From: DALYJJ01 sp031969915
GTDB lineage: Bacteria; Acidobacteriota; Terriglobia; Bryobacterales; Bryobacteraceae
Direction of reading: 5' to 3'
DNA: 36,869 nucleotides
Assembly (NCBI GenBank): GCA_031969915.1
Contig: DALYJJ010000053.1
Location: 1-36,869 of the forward strand
This document shows, one piece after another, positions 7,912 to 16,506 of this stretch (position 1 is the stretch's first letter; the number at the start of each line of letters is the position of its first letter). The position numbers were made by a program, and so were the translations under genes. The notes under the pieces are model-generated. The model saw nothing but the letters and a program-made list of their open reading frames with translations, was not told where the DNA came from and ran no database searches.

Positions 7912-9810
7912 CTAAAGAGGTTTCACGTGCTCCGCCGCCTGGCCTTGATGGAACTCATAGGAGAGTTCTTCCCAGCCGGACAGCGAGCTTCCGTCGTGGA
8001 AAACGCAATGAGAGGGAACAGCGGCTAGCGTTTCGTCACCGATTTGTTGGCGGTCGGGAACGATGATGGTCAGGTCGAGCGGGCCTTTGCGGGGGGCGCC
8101 GGACGTGACGGGCGCGCCGTCGGCGTCAACGAACTGTACGCGAACGTCATGGGCGGAAGGATCGCGTTCGATCGGGGCGTTGAAGCCTGCGCTCATGGGG
8201 CCCCAATGGAAGCGTGGGCGGCCGCCGCCGCCCCAGGCGAGTGGGGCCAGGGGCGCGGGTGCGGGTGCGGGTGCCGGCTCGAGGCCGTCCCCGGCAGGCG
8301 CGGGCGGCAGGACTGGCGCGGCGATCAGAGCAGACCCTGGCGGTGTGGGCGGGGGCGAGGGCACGCCGCTGGCCGGGCCCGCCAGCGGCGGTATCCCGAA
8401 GACCGCGAAGGGCGAAGCGGGAGCGTCGGACGACGACGGCGGCGGTGGGCCGCCCAGGATCCGGGCATAGTCGAGCGGCACGGAACGGCCCAAGGCGAAC
8501 TCGAACGGTTGGTCCGGGATCCGATCGGCGGGGGCGTCGGAGGTCAGGGGCGACACTCGGGCGTTCTCATGCCCGGGATCGTCGACGAAGAGCGAAGCCT
8601 GCGATTCGGCGGTCTCCGGTTGGAGAGAGCGGAGCAGGGCGTTGGCCCGGTCGGGGTCGAAGTAGCCGGCGAGGTTCGAGATCAGGCCGGCGTTGAGATC
8701 GAGTTCGGAGGCGTACCGGTCCGGCTCGCGTTGCCAGATGTGACGCGCGCGCTGGAGGCAGGAGACAGCGTCTTCGAAGCGCCCGCAAAGGACATAAACG
8801 TTGCCGAGGTTCTCGAGTGCGGGAGCGAGCCGATGGTCCTTGGCGCCTTCCAGCCGCCCGACGGCCTGCTGCATCAACTCGACGGCCGGGCCGAACCGGC
8901 CCATATCGGAGTTGGCGCCGGCGAGGCTCATTAACAAGACGCCGAGTTCGGCGGCGTTGGAACCGAGCTGCCGTTCGCGCAGCGAGAGGGCGCGCTCGTA
9001 GCAGTTGATGGCCTTTTCGAGATCTCCTTCCGCCCGGAAGATGGCTCCCATCACCTGCAGGGCCACCGCAACTTCTTCGGACCCTGAGCCGGCCAGGCCG
9101 CGGTAGATCTCAATGGCCTCTTCGACGGATTCGCGGGCCGGCTTGTGCTCGCCGCAACTGGAGAGGGCTTTGCCGAGGTCAATGAGGCAGCCTGCGGTGG
9201 TGGCGTGGTCTTCGCCGAACTCGTCGCGGGCGATCTTGAGAGCTTCGCGATGGAGGTCGCGCGCCTCCTGCGGTTGCTCGGTTTCCAGAAGGATCGAGGC
9301 GAGGTTGCGGATGCGCTCGATGATCAAGCCGATGTTACGGGGCCGGATCTTGCGTTCGATCTCGAGGGCCTTGCGCAGGTGCTCCGTCGCCTTCGCGGGT
9401 TCTTCGGAGCGGACCAGGCCGGCGACGAGATCGAGGCCGACGGCGAGTTCGCTACACGGTTTCTCGCGAGGACCTTCGAACAGTTCGAGGGCGGCCTCAC
9501 CGGCGCGGCGCGCCTCCGCGTTCTTTCCCTGGCGAACCTGCGACTGGGCCAGCGCGAGGAGAATCTTGGCGTGCCGGCGGGCCCCGACCGAGCGCGATTT
9601 GAGGGCGGCGACGACTTGCAGCAGGGTTTGCTCGGCTTGAGCGAAGTTTCCAGACTCAAGAAGGCGCTCGGCTTCGCGGGCGTCGGCGGGGCTGCCCTCG
9701 AGCCATGACGGCAGGTTGTGGCGGACCGCTTGCGCGGCCCACTTCATTCNNNNNNNNNNGGATCCATTCCTGAACTCGGATAACAGATCGGCGGAAAAGG
9801 GCCTCGTCAT
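7912..9810 (-). CDS. TPR-repeat protein with Pro/Ala-rich linker, interrupted by an assembly gap
   Basis: About 630 residues. Residues 30-420 are rich in tetratricopeptide-type helical pairs (for example LLESGNFAQAEQTLLQVV, ALERLREALEIE-like units and AELGVLLMSLAGANSDMGRF), a protein-protein interaction scaffold of the kinesin-light-chain style. A Pro/Ala/Gly-rich linker follows. A C-terminal piece (VRVQFVDADGAPVTSG...DLTIIVPDRQQIGDETL) ends near the stop. No enzyme domain or membrane segment is visible. The N-terminus is uncertain because ten N bases (9750-9759) fall inside it. I take the ATG at 9810 (MTRPFSADLLSEFRNGS) since both sides of the gap read in the same frame as drawn; the ATG at 9747 (MKWAAQAVRHN) is the alternative. 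It is divergent from the zinc-ribbon gene, with shared promoters in 9811-10007. Function unknown. Confidence 0.8.
   Translation of the reverse strand: MTRPFSADLLSEFRNGSXXXXMKWAAQAVRHNLPSWLEGSPADAREAERLLESGNFAQAEQTLLQVVAALKSRSVGARRHAKILLALAQSQVRQGKNAEARRAGEAALELFEGPREKPCSELAVGLDLVAGLVRSEEPAKATEHLRKALEIERKIRPRNIGLIIERIRNLASILLETEQPQEARDLHREALKIARDEFGEDHATTAGCLIDLGKALSSCGEHKPARESVEEAIEIYRGLAGSGSEEVAVALQVMGAIFRAEGDLEKAINCYERALSLRERQLGSNAAELGVLLMSLAGANSDMGRFGPAVELMQQAVGRLEGAKDHRLAPALENLGNVYVLCGRFEDAVSCLQRARHIWQREPDRYASELDLNAGLISNLAGYFDPDRANALLRSLQPETAESQASLFVDDPGHENARVSPLTSDAPADRIPDQPFEFALGRSVPLDYARILGGPPPPSSSDAPASPFAVFGIPPLAGPASGVPSPPPTPPGSALIAAPVLPPAPAGDGLEPAPAPAPAPLAPLAWGGGGRPRFHWGPMSAGFNAPIERDPSAHDVRVQFVDADGAPVTSGAPRKGPLDLTIIVPDRQQIGDETLAAVPSHCVFHDGSSLSGWEELSYEFHQGQAAEHVKPL
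9750..9759. other. Assembly gap (10 N)
   Basis: Ten undetermined bases inside the 5' part of the TPR gene. Ten N is a common placeholder for a scaffold join of unknown size, so the real number of missing codons is not known. Confidence 0.98.
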
Positions 9811-10007
9811 TAGCGTTAATTGCCGTAGCCCCGGAGGGGATAGGACGGACGGCAAGAGCGCGCCCGCCGGGCCCTGGCGGGGGCTATTTCTAAGGTCCCC
9901 GCCCTAGGACCCAACCCGCGAAGCCTTAGAGCCGCCTCAACATTTCCCGACAGTGGTTCCCCTGACCGAAACGTGGAGTAGGATCGACTCAGCGACCGAG
10001 TGTCCGA

Positions 10008-12479
10008 ATGAGCGTTTGTCTATTTTGCGGGCAAAAACTGACCTTCTGGATGCGGTTCGGATCCCCTCCGTTCTGCTCGAAGGAACACCGCGCCGCTTAT
10101 CATGAGCGGCAGGAGCAGCTCGCCCTCACCAGCCTGATGCGGACGCGGCCGGCGCGCCCGGCCTCGGAAACGGCCCTGCCGAATCTGGACGAACTGGCCG
10201 CCGCCGCACTGTCTGCACCCGCGGCCCCGGCGGCGCCGCCCGCGCCCGTGGCGGTCGCGCAGGCGGAACCGGACCCTCCGAGCCCCGCCGAATACCTCGC
10301 GTACGGGCCGGACTTCGCGCCTCCCGCTTCGGGCGTGTTGGCACCGGACCTGGACCCAGCCGAGGCACCCGTGCGAGACCTGCTCCAGTTGGCGCGCCAC
10401 ACCGGCGCGAGCGGCGGGGAGCGGGACCTTGGATTTGCCTCGCTTGTGGACCTGGAGGAATTGGGCGCGCCGTGCGGCGGCGGATCGCGCGCCCGTGCAC
10501 CGGAAGGATTAGGGGAGCGGCTGGGGGCGCCCGGCCCGGCGGCGGCGGGGCCCTCGCTCACGCCCGCTTTCGAGACAGACCTGGCGATGGCTCGGCTCGC
10601 GCGCCTGAGCGCTGGAGAAGCGCAGGGGGATCCGGTTGGTGCGCCTTGGACCGGGATCGAGAATCATCATGCCCCCCTCGCCGACGGCCCCGGCCGCTGC
10701 GCGATGCCCGCCGCACCGTGCGGACTGGGAGAGCGTTGGATACCCGAAGGCGCCTGCGCGCCGCTAGGAGAGCCGGCGGCGACACCGTTGCCCGTCCCGG
10801 CGCCGCAGATCGGTGCCCCGTGGGAAGCCGTGGTGCCGGAATCTCCGCGAAAACCGGCGGGAAGCGCGCTGTTCTGGTGCGCGTCGGGCTTTCCTTCCCT
10901 CGCCTCAGCGGTGGCGCCCCAAGGGGTGTTAGCCAAAGCGACGCCGGCGCAGCCCTATGCCCGGCCCTCCCTGGCGGCCGCGCTGGGAGCGGGCGCGCTG
11001 GCGACGGCGAAGCCGTCTCAACTCGATGGGAGCGAGAACTGGGTGTGGGCCGGGCTGGCGGGTCTCACACTGGAACCGAATCGCGCGGCGGCATCTCCGG
11101 TACGGGTTGGCCTCAGCCGCGCCGCCGTGGAACCCGGCCTGTCGAAACCGGGACGGGCGGAAGGGCTACGCGCGGGCCTCGCCGGCGCCTCGTTGCTCAA
11201 CGTGGAGTTTTCCCCGGGCGCTGGGTTCGCGCCGGCGGCGGGGGTCGTAGCGGGCAGTGAGGACCGCCTGAACGCGAGTTGCGCGACGGCGGCACTTACC
11301 GCCGCGGCATCCGGTTTGAGGCCTCTCGAAACAGCAGTGGAGCCGGCGGACGAGTGGGCGTCATTGGCGGCGCCGGAAGCAGAAGAGGGGACGGCGGGCC
11401 TCCGACGCGTGTTGGTAGCGTTGGCGGAGGAACCGTTGCGCGGGCCCTCCATCGCGGGCCGTGCCCTGGCGGGCGGCGAACGTTTGCCGGCCCAGGCGGC
11501 AGCGGTTTCCTTCGAAGCGCCCCATGGCGCGGTGGAAGATCATCCCTACCGGATGCGCCGCGCGGGACGGCCTTGGGAAGCGATCGCCGGCGCGCCGGCG
11601 CGCGCTCATGCGCCGCGCTTCCGCGCCGGCCGGCGGTCTCGCGGCGAGCGCACACCTGGGTTGTCGGAGACCTTGTGGGTGTTGGCCGTGGACGAAGCCA
11701 CCGGTGGCGCCGCCGTACTCCGGCGGCCCACGGGTGGCGAAGCCCCGGCCGCGGCGGACTTCGGCATTACGAGCCCCGGGCCTTTGCGCGCAGCGGTTTC
11801 AGCCGCGCTGCACGAGGAAGGGCTGGCGCTCCTGCCGGCGTGTTCGACGGCCCGTGTGGAAGCTCCGGTGAGACAGGTTTCGACGAGCGCCGCAGCCGTT
11901 CAGGAGCAGCGGCCCGCGACCGGAGCGGCACGGGCAAATCTCGTTCCGGCGGCTCGGCGCCGCCCGGGCATGGCGTTGCAGTCCGCCCCGCCCGAATGGC
12001 GCCGGGCGGCCATGCCGGAGGCGAAGGCCGAAGGCGAAGTGGCGGCGTGGGTCGTTTCGCCGGAGCTGGCCTTCGCAATCGAGACGTTCGATGTCGTCCG
12101 CGAGGAGAAGCCGGTGACGGCGATCCGCGTGGAGCCGTCCGAGGCGGAGTTCGTCGCCGCGGCGCCCGTCACGACAGAGGCGCCCGCGGTTGTGCCGCTC
12201 GAGGATCTGGCTCCGCTGCTGGCGGGATTAACGCTATTGGGGCCGGGCGACGATGTGCCGCGCCCGGTGGGGTCGCCGATGAGCGGCGAATCGGGATTGT
12301 TCTACCCACGCGCGCTGATCCGTCCCCTGCATCCCCGCATTCGTCACAGCGATTCGGACGAAGAAGGCAGCGGGCGCGCCGGGGAATCGCGCCGGCCGCC
12401 AGTGATTTCGATCGCCCAGATGCGCGCGGGCCGCTCGGGCCGTCCGGCCGGGGCTGTGCAGCGGGCAAGAGAGGCGTAG
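10008..12479 (+). CDS. Zinc-ribbon protein with very long Ala/Pro/Gly-rich tail, function unknown
   Basis: An 823-residue protein. Residues 1-30 form a compact Cys/His zinc-ribbon or treble-clef candidate: C4-L-F-C7, then FCSKEH (C-x3-H). A charged helix (RAAYHERQEQLALTSLMRTR) follows. The remaining roughly 770 residues are dominated by Ala, Pro, Gly and Arg with short scattered aromatic spots (GAPWEAVV, NWVWAGLAGLTLEP, ETLWVLAVDE) and look mostly disordered. No signal peptide or membrane span is seen. Both other forward frames are also long and open here because of high GC, but only this frame has the zinc motif and a clean start. It is followed 35 bp later by a TPR gene, and a second TPR gene is divergent upstream. 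I do not recognise a function; a DNA-, RNA- or protein-binding scaffold is conceivable. Confidence 0.65.
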   Translation: MSVCLFCGQKLTFWMRFGSPPFCSKEHRAAYHERQEQLALTSLMRTRPARPASETALPNLDELAAAALSAPAAPAAPPAPVAVAQAEPDPPSPAEYLAYGPDFAPPASGVLAPDLDPAEAPVRDLLQLARHTGASGGERDLGFASLVDLEELGAPCGGGSRARAPEGLGERLGAPGPAAAGPSLTPAFETDLAMARLARLSAGEAQGDPVGAPWTGIENHHAPLADGPGRCAMPAAPCGLGERWIPEGACAPLGEPAATPLPVPAPQIGAPWEAVVPESPRKPAGSALFWCASGFPSLASAVAPQGVLAKATPAQPYARPSLAAALGAGALATAKPSQLDGSENWVWAGLAGLTLEPNRAAASPVRVGLSRAAVEPGLSKPGRAEGLRAGLAGASLLNVEFSPGAGFAPAAGVVAGSEDRLNASCATAALTAAASGLRPLETAVEPADEWASLAAPEAEEGTAGLRRVLVALAEEPLRGPSIAGRALAGGERLPAQAAAVSFEAPHGAVEDHPYRMRRAGRPWEAIAGAPARAHAPRFRAGRRSRGERTPGLSETLWVLAVDEATGGAAVLRRPTGGEAPAAADFGITSPGPLRAAVSAALHEEGLALLPACSTARVEAPVRQVSTSAAAVQEQRPATGAARANLVPAARRRPGMALQSAPPEWRRAAMPEAKAEGEVAAWVVSPELAFAIETFDVVREEKPVTAIRVEPSEAEFVAAAPVTTEAPAVVPLEDLAPLLAGLTLLGPGDDVPRPVGSPMSGESGLFYPRALIRPLHPRIRHSDSDEEGSGRAGESRRPPVISIAQMRAGRSGRPAGAVQRAREA

Positions 12480-12514
12480 AACCGCAGTGAAGACTCGATT
12501 CGGAGCCGGGTGGT

Positions 12515-13684
12515 ATGGATGAAAACAAAGGCGGAACCACCGCCGCTTTTTGGGTCTGGTTTCAGGACGAGGAGCCGGTCAGCTCGCCGCTCGGCAGCGA
12601 GTCGGACCCCTTCTCCGGCCGGGGGCGCGCGGCGTCGAACCCGGACGTGGTGGAAGCGATCCGCCTCCGCACGGAAGGGCGGGAAGAAGAAGCGCTGGAC
12701 CGGTTGCAGCGCGCCGCGGGGGACGGCGACGAGGACGCCCTGCTGTTGTGCGGGCAAATCTGTTTTGAGCTGGGAGAACTGGGGGCGGCCGCGGAGTGGT
12801 ATCACCGGCTGTTTGAGCAGCAGCCGAATCATCCCCTGGCGAGCCAGAACGAGGGTCTGTGCCTGGGCCGCCTGCGGCGATGGGCGGAAGCCCGCGAGTG
12901 CCTGGGCCGGGCGGTGATCGTCAACCCGGAGCGGCCCGAACCATGGTTTCTGCTGGGCATCAGCCTGCTCCACGTGGGGCGGGCGCCGGAGAGCCGCCCG
13001 TGCTTCGACCGCGTGCTGAAGCTGAAGCCGGATTACGCGCCGGCGCTGTTTGGGCGCGCGGTGGCGTTGCACCTGGAAGGCCAGCCGGGTGAGGCGTTGG
13101 AAATCTACGAACTGCTTCTCGAAGACCAGCCGGAGAAGGAAGAACTGCTCACCAACGCGCTCGCAGCGGCGCGGCGGGCCCGCGATGCGGCGAAGGTGAA
13201 CTCGCTCGCCTCGCGCCTGCTGGCCGTGAAGCCGGAGGCGGAGGCGGCGCTCAAGGCGCTGGCGTGCCTGGCGATTGAGGCGAGGGATGCGGAGCAGGCA
13301 GCGGCATGGCTCGACCGCCTGCACGACGCCGGAGCGCTCAACGCCGACCAGCCGCTCACCGAATCACTGGCGCTGTGCCTGATGGGAGGGAAGCGGCGGG
13401 AGCCGGAGCGGAGGGCATGGAAGACATTGATTCAGGCGGCGCCCCGGCATGAGTACGGGCTGTTCCGCCTGGCGACGCTCGAGCACCAGTTGGGAGACAC
13501 CGCCACGGCCGCGGAGATGTTCGCGCGCTGCGTCGCGCTTCGGGAGGACTGGCCGGAAGCGTGGTGGAATCTCGCCGGGTGCCGGTGGAAGATGGGAGAC
13601 CGCGAGGGCGCGATGGCCGCCTTGGCCACGGCGCGGGACCTGGATCCCGCGCTGGCCACGGCGTTGGCTTCGGCGGCCCGATAA
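12515..13684 (+). CDS. TPR-repeat protein
   Basis: A 389-residue soluble protein made mainly of tetratricopeptide repeats. Clear units include GELGAAAEWYHRLFEQQPNH, EARECLGRAVIVNPERPEPW, RAPESRPCFDRVLKLKPDYA and GDTATAAEMFARCVALREDW; each shows the Trp/Leu-Gly-Tyr-Ala-Phe-Ala-Pro spacing of TPRs. The first 45 residues are acidic, aromatic and probably unstructured (FWVWFQDEEPVSSP). There is no signal peptide. It lies 35 bp downstream of the zinc-ribbon protein on the same strand, so the two are probably co-transcribed and may interact. Its stop codon is 4 bp from that of the convergent coxIV gene, the end of the respiratory operon. The TPR call is firm, the role unknown. Confidence 0.85.
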   Translation: MDENKGGTTAAFWVWFQDEEPVSSPLGSESDPFSGRGRAASNPDVVEAIRLRTEGREEEALDRLQRAAGDGDEDALLLCGQICFELGELGAAAEWYHRLFEQQPNHPLASQNEGLCLGRLRRWAEARECLGRAVIVNPERPEPWFLLGISLLHVGRAPESRPCFDRVLKLKPDYAPALFGRAVALHLEGQPGEALEIYELLLEDQPEKEELLTNALAAARRARDAAKVNSLASRLLAVKPEAEAALKALACLAIEARDAEQAAAWLDRLHDAGALNADQPLTESLALCLMGGKRREPERRAWKTLIQAAPRHEYGLFRLATLEHQLGDTATAAEMFARCVALREDWPEAWWNLAGCRWKMGDREGAMAALATARDLDPALATALASAAR

Positions 13685-13688
13685 CGTG

Positions 13689-14099
13689 TTAGTGCGCGGG
13701 CTGGGCCGGGGCGGCAGCGGGCGCGCCTGAAGCGGGTGCGGCTGGCGCGGCCACGGCGGGCGGGGCCTGGACCTTGAGGTACGACGGGGTGATGCGATTC
13801 CGGGCGCCGATATCGATCAGGCAGAAGCTGAGAAACACGCCCAGAAATAGCAGCCCCGCGAGCAGAATCAGAGCGGGCACGCCCTTGTCGTACCAGAGAT
13901 GCATGAAGAAGAGGGCCACCAGCGACGCCTTCACCGTGGCGATCGCGAGCGCGATGACCACGTTCACCGCGGGCGATCCCCAGTTCACTCCCGCGGCGAG
14001 CACGGTCACCACGGTCAGGAAAAGCAGTCCTCCGAGAACCGCGATATAGGTTTTCGCGCCCGGATGATGATGGCCTTCGGCCTGTGCGTGTGCGTTCAT
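13689..14099 (-). CDS. ctaF: Cytochrome c oxidase subunit IV (CtaF/CyoD type)
   Basis: A 136-residue small membrane subunit of haem-copper oxidases. Three hydrophobic helices are visible (TYIAVLGGLLFLTVVTVLAA, VNVVIALAIATVKASLVALF, PALILLAGLLFLGVFLSF). The family motif ATVKASLVALFFMHLWYDKG sits at about residues 54-73. A His-rich N-terminus and an Ala/Pro-rich C-terminal tail are extra. Subunit IV stabilises the oxidase and has no cofactor. It is the last gene of the act-cox operon, 11 bp after coxIII. Confidence 0.9.
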   Translation of the reverse strand: MNAHAQAEGHHHPGAKTYIAVLGGLLFLTVVTVLAAGVNWGSPAVNVVIALAIATVKASLVALFFMHLWYDKGVPALILLAGLLFLGVFLSFCLIDIGARNRITPSYLKVQAPPAVAAPAAPASGAPAAAPAQPAH

Positions 14100-14110
14100 T
14101 CGTGTCGCTC

Positions 14111-14845
14111 CTAGCTGATCAGGTACAGCAGCGGGAAGAGATAGATCCAGATCAAGTCGACTAAGTGCCAGTAGAGGCCCACTAAGTCCACCGGCGTGTA
14201 ATAGGCCGACGTAAAGTCTCCGCGAATGGCGCGGCGGAGCACCCAGCCGATGACGACCATGCCGCCCAGGATATGGATGCCGTGCAGGCCGGTCATCATG
14301 AAGTAGAAGCTGAAGAAGATCATTTGGCCGCGCGCCCGGCCCTCGCCCGCCTCAAGCGCCGAAGGCGCGACAGCGTCGGACTTGTGCGAGTAGAACTTAC
14401 CGGGCAGCAGGCCGTCGTGGATCTTGTGATCGTACTCAAAGTACTTCACGCCAAGAAAGATGCCGGCGCAGAGTAAGGTGAGGATCAGGTAGACGATGAG
14501 CTTTTTCTTCTGGCTGGTCTGGGCGGAGTGCACGGCCATGACCATGGTGAAGCTCGAAACGAGGAGCACAATGGTGTTCAGCGCGCCGAGCGTGCGGTCC
14601 AGGTGGTGGTGCGCTTCGTAGAAGGCCTCGGGGTACTTCGTCTGCATGATGCCGAAGCCGACGAAGAGGCCGCCGAAGAGCAGGATTTCGGTCACCAGGA
14701 ACAGCCACATGCCGATCTTCGAGGCGTCGAGCTGCTGCGACATCTCGGCGAAGTGATGCTGCAGGAACGGCGAATGCCCGTTCGAATGGCTGTCGTGGCC
14801 GTGGGCGGCGGCGTGCCCGCCGTGCGCTTGGGTCTGGCTGCTCAT
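14111..14845 (-). CDS. ctaE: Cytochrome c oxidase subunit III
   Basis: A 244-residue integral membrane protein, the haem-copper oxidase subunit III. It carries no redox centre and helps keep proton uptake to subunit I stable. Family features are KIGMWLFLVTEILLFGGLF in the first helix, a central HLDRTLGALNTIVLLVSSFT, the FFSFYFMMTGLHGIHILGG helix, and the C-terminal VDLVGLYWHLVDLIWIYLFP with its conserved Trp-His-x-Val-Asp. The N-terminus is His-rich. Its ATG shares one base with the stop of subunit I (TGATG), pointing to coupled translation. Confidence 0.95.
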   Translation of the reverse strand: MSSQTQAHGGHAAAHGHDSHSNGHSPFLQHHFAEMSQQLDASKIGMWLFLVTEILLFGGLFVGFGIMQTKYPEAFYEAHHHLDRTLGALNTIVLLVSSFTMVMAVHSAQTSQKKKLIVYLILTLLCAGIFLGVKYFEYDHKIHDGLLPGKFYSHKSDAVAPSALEAGEGRARGQMIFFSFYFMMTGLHGIHILGGMVVIGWVLRRAIRGDFTSAYYTPVDLVGLYWHLVDLIWIYLFPLLYLIS

Positions 14846-16488
14846 CAGTGTTTCCTCTGTCCGGGGAAGTAGTCGTAGGGTCCGTGAGTGGCCACGGGCT
14901 GGTGATGGAAGTTATGCGTGATGGGCGGCGAGCCGGCGTCGGTCCATTCCATGGTGGCCGCGCCCCACGGATTGGCGGGGGCGTCCATCTTCTTCCGGAA
15001 CGTGGAAAAGAGATTGATCGCGGCGATCATCAGGCCGAGTCCGAGGATCCAGCTTCCGTAAGTAGAGAAGGCGTGGAGCGGCTGGAACTGATCCAGGTAG
15101 TTGTAATAGCGGCGCGGCATTCCGCGGCTGCCCAGGATGAACTGCGACAGGAAGGTGACGTTGAAGCCGATGAAGATGAGCGCGGCGCCCACCGCGGCGG
15201 CCTTCTCGTTGTACATGCGGCCGAACATCTTGGGCCACCAGTAGTGGAGGCCGCCGATGAAGGCGATGACCGTGCCGCCCATCATGACGTAGTGGAAGTG
15301 GGCAACCACAAAGTAGGTGTCGTGCAGGTGGACGTCGATCGAGAGCGTCCCCAGGAAGATCCCGGTGAGACCGCCGATGGCGAACAGGAGCAGGAAGCTC
15401 AGGGCGTACAGCATCGGGGCCTCAAACGTGACCTGCCCCTTATACATGGTGGTGATCCAGTTGAACACCTTGATGGCCGAAGGAATCGCAACCAGGAAGG
15501 TGAGGAAGCTGAAGATCGCGCCGGCGAGCTGCGTCTGCCCGGCGACGAACATGTGGTGGCCCCACACGAAGAAGCCGACCAGCGCGATGGCGACCGAGGA
15601 GAAGGCGATGCCCTTGTAGCCGAAGATGGTCTTCTTCGAGAAGGTGGGGATGATCTCGGAGATAATCGCCATGCCGGGCAGGATCATGATGTAGACGGCG
15701 GGGTGAGAGTAAAACCAGAAGAAGTGCTGGAAGAGCACCGGGTCGCCGCCGATGCGGGGATCGAAGATGCCGATCTGGAAGGCGCGCTCCATCACCAGCA
15801 GCAGGAGCGTGATCCCGACCACGGGGGTGGCCAGCACCTGAATCAGGCTGGTAGCGTACATGCCCCAAACAAAGAGCGGCATGTTGTACCAGGTCATGCC
15901 CGGCGCGCGCAGCTTGTGAACGGTGGCGATGAAGTTGATGCCCGTGAAGATGGAGGAGAAGCCGAGCACGAAGACGGCGAGCGTCATGATGGTCACCGGG
16001 CCGCCGGTGGACGTGCTGTAGGGGGTGTAGAAGGTCCAGCCGGTATCCACGCCGCCGACCACCAGACCGCTGAGCGCCATCACCGCGCCGGCGATGTAGA
16101 TGTACCAACTGGCGAGGTTGAGCCTTGGGAACGCCACGTCTTTCGCGCCGAGCATAAGCGGCAGGACGAAGTTGCCGAGCGCGGCGGGCACCGAAGGAAT
16201 GATGAAGAGAAAGACCATCACCACGCCGTGCAGCGTGAACACGCGGTTGTACTGCTCGGCGTCGAGGAATTGCTTGCCGGGAGCCAGCAGTTCCAGGCGT
16301 ACCAGCATGGCGAACACGCCGCCGATGAAGAAGGCGGCGAGGATCAGCCACAGATACATGACGCCGATGCGTTTATGGTCGACCGTCAGCAGCCAGGACT
16401 TGAGGCCCTTGAGATCGTTCAGGTAATGCTTGTCGTCGTGGCCGTGAGCGGCCGAGTGGGCCGGTCCCGCGGAGATGATGTCAGCCAT
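14845..16488 (-). CDS. ctaD: Cytochrome c oxidase subunit I, A2-type
   Basis: A 547-residue catalytic subunit that reduces O2 to water at the haem a3-CuB centre and pumps protons. Twelve hydrophobic helices are apparent. Ligand motifs seen: FTLHGVVMVF (low-spin haem His), FYSHPAVYIMILPGM (CuB His and the cross-linked Tyr), WGHHMFVAGQ (two CuB His), and HLHDTYFVVAHFHYVMMGG (haem a3 and low-spin haem His). The YS before HPxVY, in place of GHPE, marks the A2 subfamily typical of caa3 oxidases such as those of Thermus and Rhodothermus. That agrees with the cytochrome c-fused subunit II next to it. It follows coxII by 18 bp and overlaps coxIII by one base. Confidence 0.97.
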   Translation of the reverse strand: MADIISAGPAHSAAHGHDDKHYLNDLKGLKSWLLTVDHKRIGVMYLWLILAAFFIGGVFAMLVRLELLAPGKQFLDAEQYNRVFTLHGVVMVFLFIIPSVPAALGNFVLPLMLGAKDVAFPRLNLASWYIYIAGAVMALSGLVVGGVDTGWTFYTPYSTSTGGPVTIMTLAVFVLGFSSIFTGINFIATVHKLRAPGMTWYNMPLFVWGMYATSLIQVLATPVVGITLLLLVMERAFQIGIFDPRIGGDPVLFQHFFWFYSHPAVYIMILPGMAIISEIIPTFSKKTIFGYKGIAFSSVAIALVGFFVWGHHMFVAGQTQLAGAIFSFLTFLVAIPSAIKVFNWITTMYKGQVTFEAPMLYALSFLLLFAIGGLTGIFLGTLSIDVHLHDTYFVVAHFHYVMMGGTVIAFIGGLHYWWPKMFGRMYNEKAAAVGAALIFIGFNVTFLSQFILGSRGMPRRYYNYLDQFQPLHAFSTYGSWILGLGLMIAAINLFSTFRKKMDAPANPWGAATMEWTDAGSPPITHNFHHQPVATHGPYDYFPGQRKH

Positions 16489-16506
16489 GGTGGATTCCCT
16501 CGCCCC

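Noticed and set aside
10472..11260. Possible tandem DNA repeats in the Ala/Pro/Gly-rich coding region
   Set aside because: The composition is repetitive, but I could not find a unit that recurs with fixed length or sequence.
11279..12490. 403-codon alternative frame inside the zinc-ribbon protein gene
   Set aside because: Arg/Gly-rich, no clear start signal and no domain; the overlapping frame has the zinc motif and a full-length start. I kept only the latter, though coding potential here is hard to judge by eye.
13677..13705. Hairpin at the meeting point of the TPR gene and coxIV
   Set aside because: Only about 5 bp (GCCCG/CGGGC) around a 16-base loop, overlapping coding sequence; too weak to call a terminator.
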